Below the pieces are notes generated by a model, which did no database searches, was not told the DNA's origin, and saw only the letters and a list, made by a program, of their open reading frames with translations. 64,000 nucleotides of DNA, from contig NZ_QXMG01000002.1 of assembly GCF_003569765.1 (NCBI RefSeq), positions 62,001 through 126,000 of the forward strand, given 5' to 3'. This document shows positions 59,169 through 64,000 of the stretch, one piece after another. This stretch comes from Caldimonas tepidiphila. Lineage in GTDB: Bacteria; Pseudomonadota; Gammaproteobacteria; Burkholderiales; Burkholderiaceae_C. Both the position numbers and the translations under genes were made by a program. The number at the start of each line of letters is the position of its first letter. Position 1 is the stretch's first letter.

Positions 59169-60848
59169 TTGGCGTCCTCCCCCGCCCCGCAGCGCGCCTG
59201 GCGCGCGCTGTGCCCGAACTGCGGCGCGCCGGTCGAGTTCCGCTCGGCCGCGTCGGCGAGCGCCGTCTGCGGCTTCTGCCGCAGCACGCTGCTGCGCGAC
59301 GGCGAGGCGCTGCGCCGCATCGGCACCGGCGGCGAGCTGTTCGAGGACCACTCGCCGCTGCGGCTCGGCGCGAGCGGCCGCTACCAGGGCGCCGGCTTCA
59401 TGCTCGTGGGCCGCATGCAGTACGCCGGCGAGAGCGGCGGCTGGAACGAGTGGCACGCGCTGTTCGACTCCGGGCGCTCGGGCTGGCTCTGCGAGGACAA
59501 CGGCAGCCACGTCTTCGCCTTCGACATGCCCGCGCCCGCCGGCCTGCCGCCCCCGGCGCGGCTCGCCGCCGGCCAGCGCCGCACGCTCGACGGCCGCTCC
59601 TGGAGCGTGGCCTCGGTGGTGCAGGCCACGCTGCGTGCCGCCGAGGGCGAGTTGCCGCGCCCGCCGCGCGCCGGCGAGCGCTTCGCGGTGGCGGAGCTGC
59701 GCGGCCCTGACGGCGAAGTCGCCACGATCGACTACGGCGACCCGCAGAAGCCGTCGTGGTCGGTCGGCCGGGCGGTGCGGCTGGAGGAGCTGGGGATGCA
59801 GGGGCTGGCCGCGGAGGCGGCCGCTCGCGAGCTCGGCGCGCGCGGCATCGAATGCCCCGGCTGCGGCGCCTCTCTCGAGGTGTCGCTCGCGAGCACGCGC
59901 ACGATCGCCTGCCGGCACTGCGCTGCCGTGGTCGACCTCTCGAAGGGCGTCGGCGCCGACCTCGCTCATTACGCGCAGGCCCGCGGCGGCGGCGACGCGC
60001 CCGAGCCGCTGCTGCCGCTGGGCAGCACCGGGCTGCTCGCGCTCGGCACCCGCGCCCCGCTGCCCTGGCAGGTGGTCGGCTACCTCGAGCGCTGCGAGCC
60101 CTCGGTCGAGTCGGGCGAGGAACAGTCCTTCTGGCGAGAGTACCTGCTCTACAACCGCAAGGAGGGCTTCGCCTTCCTGGTCGAGGCCGAGGACGGCTGG
60201 AGCTGGGTGCGGCCGCTGACCGGCGCCCCCGAGGGCCGGGACCCGCGGGTCTCCTACCAGGGCGTCGACTACCGCAGGCGCTGCAGCTACGGCGCCCGCA
60301 CCACCTACGTGCTCGGCGAGTTCTACTGGAAGGTGGAGCGCGGCCAGCGCGGCTTCAACACGGACTACGCGGGCGTCGGCCGCGAGCACGCACGCAAGCG
60401 CCTCAACCGCGAGCAGCGCGGCGGCGAGGTGGTCTGGTCGGGCGGCGAGACGCTCGACTCGGCAACGGTCGCCCGGGCCTTCCGCCTCGACCCCTCGAAG
60501 CTCGCCGCGTTCAGCCGCGACGTCGCGCCGCACGGCGCCTTCCGCAGCATGCCGGGCGGGCACCTGTCCTGGGCGCTGCTGCTCGCGTCGGTCCTCGTGA
60601 TCGGCATGGTCGCCTGGGCACGTGCCGACCGCCCCGACTGCGGGCCGCTCGAACTGGAGGCGCGGCGTGCCGGCTCCGCCTACCGCCACTGCGTCGCCAA
60701 CGGGCACGGCAGCGCCTGCGAGCCGCAGCGCCTGCAGCTCGGCGAGGCCAGCGTCGCGCACCAGCGCTGCCTCGACGCGCAGTCCCGCAGCGGCGGCGGC
60801 TCCGGCGGCAGCTGGAACAGCGGCGGCTCCTGGGGCGGCCACAAATGA
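59169..60848 (+). CDS. DUF4178 protein with two zinc ribbons and a C-terminal membrane segment
   Basis: 559 residues from a TTG at 59169. Two CxxC-CxxC zinc ribbons: LCPNCGAPVEF with CGFCRST (about 15-40) and ECPGCGASLEV with CRHCAAVV (about 230-260). Each precedes a DUF4178 unit (FMLVGRMQYAGESGGWNEWHALF and VGYLERCE...FWREYLLYN). A membrane segment (LSWALLLASVLVIGMVAWA) is near 460-480, and a Gly/Ser-rich tail ends the protein. DUF4178 genes are known beside SPFH, DUF350 and spermidine-synthase-like genes. The TTG start is weakly supported by GAGG; no better start exists. Confidence 0.83.
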   Translation: MASSPAPQRAWRALCPNCGAPVEFRSAASASAVCGFCRSTLLRDGEALRRIGTGGELFEDHSPLRLGASGRYQGAGFMLVGRMQYAGESGGWNEWHALFDSGRSGWLCEDNGSHVFAFDMPAPAGLPPPARLAAGQRRTLDGRSWSVASVVQATLRAAEGELPRPPRAGERFAVAELRGPDGEVATIDYGDPQKPSWSVGRAVRLEELGMQGLAAEAAARELGARGIECPGCGASLEVSLASTRTIACRHCAAVVDLSKGVGADLAHYAQARGGGDAPEPLLPLGSTGLLALGTRAPLPWQVVGYLERCEPSVESGEEQSFWREYLLYNRKEGFAFLVEAEDGWSWVRPLTGAPEGRDPRVSYQGVDYRRRCSYGARTTYVLGEFYWKVERGQRGFNTDYAGVGREHARKRLNREQRGGEVVWSGGETLDSATVARAFRLDPSKLAAFSRDVAPHGAFRSMPGGHLSWALLLASVLVIGMVAWARADRPDCGPLELEARRAGSAYRHCVANGHGSACEPQRLQLGEASVAHQRCLDAQSRSGGGSGGSWNSGGSWGGHK

Positions 60849-60888
60849 ACCCTTGCTCGACACTCAACCCGCTTCAGGAGGTTTTCCC

Positions 60889-61110
60889 ATGATGGGCATC
60901 GAATGGCTCCGGCCGGAGGTCTTCTTCGGCTCCATCCTGTACGCGCTGGTCGGCGTGCTGGTGTTCTGGATCAGCTTCATCGTCATCGACCGCCTCACGC
61001 CCTACGACCTGTGGGCCGAGATCTGCGAGAAGCGCAACACGGCGCTGGCGATCGTCGTCGGCGCGATGTGCCTCGGCATCGCGCTCATCGTCGCCGCGGC
61101 GATCCACTGA
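60889..61110 (+). CDS. DUF350 membrane protein
   Basis: 73 residues, two membrane segments: residues 13-33 (GSILYALVGVLVFWISFIVI) and 52-72 (IVVGAMCLGIALIVAAAI). The joining loop (DRLTPYDLWAEICEKRNTA) matches the DUF350 family, members of which occur beside SPFH and polyamine-type genes. An ideal AGGAGG at 60876-60881 lies 7 nt before the start. Fourth gene in a five-gene run; its small size may have let it be missed. Confidence 0.85.
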   Translation: MMGIEWLRPEVFFGSILYALVGVLVFWISFIVIDRLTPYDLWAEICEKRNTALAIVVGAMCLGIALIVAAAIH

Positions 61111-61122
61111 GGCGCCGCCCCC

Positions 61123-62703
61123 TTGCAGTCCGCCCCCCCGAACCCGGCCGCGGCCGCGCCGGCGGCGGCGCGCATCGCGCCCGCCGAGCTCGCGCTGCTG
61201 GCCTCGGTCTTCGTCATCGCCGCCTGCGGCCTGGTCTACGAGCTCGCCGCCGGCGCGCTCGCGAGCTACCTGCTTGGCGACTCGGTGCTGCAGTTCTCCA
61301 CCGTGATCGGCACCTACCTGTTCGCGATGGGGCTGGGCTCCTGGCTGTCGCGCTACGTCGAGCACCAGCTCGTCGCGCAGTTCCTGCGCATCGAGCTGCT
61401 GGTCGGCCTCGTCGGCGGGCTGATGCCCGCGGCGCTGTTCGTCTCGCACAGCCTGCTGCCGCCGCTCGCACAGGGGCCGTTCCGCACGCTGCTGTACGCG
61501 CTGGTGCTGCTCGTCGGCGCGCTCGTCGGCCTGGAGATCCCGCTGGTGATGCGCATCCTCAAGCGCCACTTCAGCGAGCGCTACGCGCTGCGCGACCTCG
61601 TGTCGCAGGTGCTGACCTTCGACTACCTCGGCGCGCTCGCCGTCGCGCTCGCCTTCCCGCTGCTGCTGGTGCCGCAGCTCGGGCTGATCCGCACCGGCGC
61701 GTTCTTCGGCCTGCTCAACGCCGCGGTGGCGGCCTGGGCGCTGTGGCTGTTCCGCGGCGAGCTGCGCCGCCCGCGCGCCTGGGCGCTGGCCTGCGCGGGC
61801 GTCGTCGCCTGCCTCGGCGCGGCGATGGCCGGGGCCGAGCGGCTCACCACCTGGAGCGAGGACCGCTTCTACGGCGACCGCGCGATCCTCAGCGAGAGCA
61901 GCCCCTACCAGCGCATCGTCGTCACCTCGGGGCCGGCGGGCGTGCGGCTCTTCCTCAACGGCAACCTGCAGTTCCACTCGCGCGACGAGTACCGCTACCA
62001 CGAGGCGCTGGTGCACCCGGCGATGGCCGCGCACGGCGCGCCGCGGCGCGTGCTGGTGCTCGGCGGCGGCGACGGCCTCGCGGTGCGCGAGATCCTGAAG
62101 TACCCCGGTGTCGAGCGCGTCACGCTGGTGGACCTCGACGCGAACGTCACGCGCCTGTTCGCCGCTCAGCCGCTGCTGCGCGAGCTCAACGGCGACGCGC
62201 TGCGCTCGCCGAAGGTCGAGGTGGTCAACGCCGACGCCTTCCAGTGGCTCGAACAGCCGCACGAGCCCTGGGACGTGATCGTCATCGACTTCCCCGACCC
62301 GAGCAACTTCTCGCTCGGCAAGCTCTACACCACCACCTTCTACCAGCGCGTCGACCAGCGGCTCGCCGCCGGCGGCTACCTGGTGGTGCAGACCAGCTCG
62401 CCGCTGATCGCGCGGCGCAGCTTCTGGACCGTGGCGGCGACGCTCGAGGCGGTGGGCCTCGCCGTCACGCCCTACCACGCCCATGTCCCGAGCTTCGGCG
62501 AATGGGGCTTCATCGTCGCCGGCCGCCGGCCCTGGCGCATGCCCGACGCGCTGCCCGCGGGCCTGCGCTTCCTCACGCTCGAGGGGCTGCCCGCGCTGCT
62601 GCACTTCCCGCCCGACATGGCGCGGCTGCCCGCGGAGCCGAACCGGCTGTCGAACCAGGTGCTGGTGCACACCTTCGAGCGCGAATGGGGCGCGCTGCAT
62701 TGA
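61123..62703 (+). CDS. Membrane-bound spermidine-synthase homologue
   Basis: 526 residues from TTG 61123. The N-terminal half has about seven membrane segments (for example LLASVFVIAACGLVYELAAG). The C-terminal half is a polyamine-aminopropyltransferase fold: VLVLGGGDGLAVREIL, VDLDANVT, and IDFPDPSNF where spermidine synthases carry a DxxDP-type loop. Soluble SpeE has about 290 residues, so the N-terminal membrane part is an addition known in some bacteria. The substrate is uncertain. The start is weakly supported; the frame is clear from the family resemblance. The stop overlaps the next gene's TTG start. Confidence 0.85.
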   Translation: MQSAPPNPAAAAPAAARIAPAELALLASVFVIAACGLVYELAAGALASYLLGDSVLQFSTVIGTYLFAMGLGSWLSRYVEHQLVAQFLRIELLVGLVGGLMPAALFVSHSLLPPLAQGPFRTLLYALVLLVGALVGLEIPLVMRILKRHFSERYALRDLVSQVLTFDYLGALAVALAFPLLLVPQLGLIRTGAFFGLLNAAVAAWALWLFRGELRRPRAWALACAGVVACLGAAMAGAERLTTWSEDRFYGDRAILSESSPYQRIVVTSGPAGVRLFLNGNLQFHSRDEYRYHEALVHPAMAAHGAPRRVLVLGGGDGLAVREILKYPGVERVTLVDLDANVTRLFAAQPLLRELNGDALRSPKVEVVNADAFQWLEQPHEPWDVIVIDFPDPSNFSLGKLYTTTFYQRVDQRLAAGGYLVVQTSSPLIARRSFWTVAATLEAVGLAVTPYHAHVPSFGEWGFIVAGRRPWRMPDALPAGLRFLTLEGLPALLHFPPDMARLPAEPNRLSNQVLVHTFEREWGALH

Positions 62704-64000
62704 GGGCGGGCCTGACGCGCCGCGCGCTGCTCGGCGCCGGTGCCGCGGCGCTCGCGCTCGGCCCGGCGGGCTGCGGCCGCCCGCCGGCGTCCTTCGACGG
62801 CGGCTGGGTCGGCGCGGCCGCCTCGCGCGGCCACCGGCTGCGCGAGGCCGGCCGCATCGTGCCCGCCGCGGCGGCACCCCCGCGACGCGCCTCGGTGCTG
62901 GTGATCGGCGCCGGCATCGCCGGGCTCGCGGCGGCGCGCGAACTGGCGCGGCGCGGCATCGACGACGTGCGGCTGCTGGAGCTCGAGGACGCACCGGGCG
63001 GCAACAGCCGCGGCCACGCGGTCGGCGGCCTCGCCTGCCCGCTCGGCGCGCACTACCTGCCGCTGCCGGGCCCGCACGCGCACGAGGTGACCGGGCTGCT
63101 CGACTCGCTCGGCCTGTGCCGCGAGGAGGCCGGGCGCACGGTCTGGGACGAGCGCCACCTCTGCCACAGTCCGCAGGAGCGCCTCTTCATCGACGGCGCC
63201 TGGGTCGAGGGGCTGCTGCCGCCGGCCGAGCCGGGCTCGACGACCCAGGCGCAGTACCGGCGCTTCGCCGCCGCGGTGCGGCAGGCCTCGCGCGAGGCCG
63301 GCTTCGCGATGCCGACGCAGCGCGCCGGCTGGAGCGCCGCGCATGCCGCGCTCGACGCCCTCACCTTCGGGCAGTGGCTGCAGGCGCAGGGCCTCGACGA
63401 CGCGCGGCTGCTCTGGTACCTCGACCACTGCTGCCGCGACGACTACGGCGCCGGCATCGACGTGGTGTCCGCCTGGGCCGGGCTGCACTACTTCGCGAGC
63501 CGCCACGGCTTCCACGCGCCCGGCGACGAGGACGCCGCGCGCGAGCCGGTGCTCACCTGGCCCGAGGGCAACGGCTGGCTCGCCGAGCGCCTGGCCGCGC
63601 CGCTGCGCGAGCGGCTGCACACCGGCCGCACCGTGCTCGGCGTCGAGGAGTCGCGCCACGGCGTCACGGTGCGCGCCTGGGACGAGCGGCTCGGGCGGCC
63701 CGAGACGTGGCAGGCCGGCCACGTGGTGCTGGCGGTGCCGCTGTTCGTCGCCGCGCGGCTGCTGGAGCGGCCGCCCGCCGCGCTGGTCGAAGCCGTGCGG
63801 GCGCAGCGGCATGCGCCGTGGCTGGTGGCCAACCTGCGGCTCGACGAGCCGCTGGCCGTCGTGCCCGGCGGCGCGCCGCCCTCCTGGGACAACGTCGCCT
63901 TCGGCGGCGACGCGCGTGCGCTCGGCTACGTCGACGCGATGCACCAGGCCCTGCGCCCGCACCCCGGCCCGACGGTGCTGACGGCGTACTGGGCGCTGCC
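62700..64000 (+). CDS. FAD-dependent amine-oxidase-type protein with Tat-like signal (cut by window end)
   Basis: About 433 codons are visible, running off the window. TTG at 62700-62702 overlaps the upstream stop (TTGA). The N-terminus has TRRALLGAG and a hydrophobic stretch ending PAGC, suggesting a Tat lipoprotein signal. The FAD-binding motif VIGAGIAGLAAARELARRG is near residue 65-83, with the second Gly-rich block PGGNSRGHAVGGLACP after it. Further on is HCCRDDYGAGIDVVSAWAGLHYFASRHG. It resembles flavin amine oxidoreductases that sit beside membrane spermidine-synthase homologues. No ATG opens this frame, so callers that require ATG would miss it. Confidence 0.8.
   Translation, partial: MRAGLTRRALLGAGAAALALGPAGCGRPPASFDGGWVGAAASRGHRLREAGRIVPAAAAPPRRASVLVIGAGIAGLAAARELARRGIDDVRLLELEDAPGGNSRGHAVGGLACPLGAHYLPLPGPHAHEVTGLLDSLGLCREEAGRTVWDERHLCHSPQERLFIDGAWVEGLLPPAEPGSTTQAQYRRFAAAVRQASREAGFAMPTQRAGWSAAHAALDALTFGQWLQAQGLDDARLLWYLDHCCRDDYGAGIDVVSAWAGLHYFASRHGFHAPGDEDAAREPVLTWPEGNGWLAERLAAPLRERLHTGRTVLGVEESRHGVTVRAWDERLGRPETWQAGHVVLAVPLFVAARLLERPPAALVEAVRAQRHAPWLVANLRLDEPLAVVPGGAPPSWDNVAFGGDARALGYVDAMHQALRPHPGPTVLTAYWAL

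Overview
The window is about 72-75% GC. It reads as chromosomal DNA of a betaproteobacterium in the Burkholderiales, most like the Rubrivivax-Leptothrix-Ideonella-Sphaerotilus group. That placement rests on the gene order mltG-tmk-holB-pilZ-tatD, the DUF4936 gene, the exosortase-A-type polysaccharide genes and the codon use. The genus is an inference. I see no rRNA, tRNA, CRISPR array, insertion sequence or phage gene.

Left flank (1-9541) is housekeeping. mltG, tmk, holB, a PilZ gene and tatD form a tightly overlapping minus-strand operon. ygfZ, a DUF4936 gene and an NRDE-family gene run the other way. A thioesterase-acetyltransferase fusion, an HSL-type esterase, an iron-type alcohol dehydrogenase and a small monooxygenase follow.

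The centre (9642-52821) is one large exopolysaccharide (EPS) locus in several blocks. (a) tviB/tviC-type genes make UDP-N-acetyl-hexosaminuronic acid. (b) Divergent from them is a 4,545-residue hybrid NRPS-PKS, followed by two alpha/beta-fold proteins, a glycosyltransferase and an Sfp-type phosphopantetheinyl transferase that would activate the synthase. (c) Next come a hexapeptide acetyltransferase, a secreted propeller-like protein, a YdcF protein, an AI-2E-family permease and a GDP-mannose hydrolase. (d) A long minus-strand block runs from a sugar-phosphate transferase through an export lipoprotein, chain-length determinant, tyrosine kinase, outer-membrane barrel and secretion ATPase to a flippase, four glycosyltransferases, a polysaccharide deacetylase and an O-antigen-polymerase-type protein. 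The first six genes of (d) match, in order, the EPS module that usually accompanies exosortase A, but no exosortase or PEP-CTERM protein is visible here.

The synthase is read as half-C, A(Gly), T, KS, AT(malonyl), ACP, aminotransferase, C, A(Gly), T, C, degenerate A, T, with no terminal thioesterase. Its aminotransferase domain has Arg where the PLP-binding Lys belongs, and its third adenylation domain has lost its core motifs. The simplest reading is a short glycine-malonate-glycine product released by the neighbouring hydrolases and possibly attached to, or made with, the polysaccharide. This pairing is the most interesting part of the window.

Right flank (53160-64000): a Cu/Zn superoxide dismutase lipoprotein; a Ca2+-type P-type ATPase preceded by a well-placed FNR/Anr box; two small hypothetical genes and a 25-residue membrane peptide; then a plus-strand cluster of SPFH-SHOCT protein, DUF4178 protein, DUF350 protein, membrane-bound spermidine synthase homologue and a Tat-type FAD amine oxidase cut by the window end.
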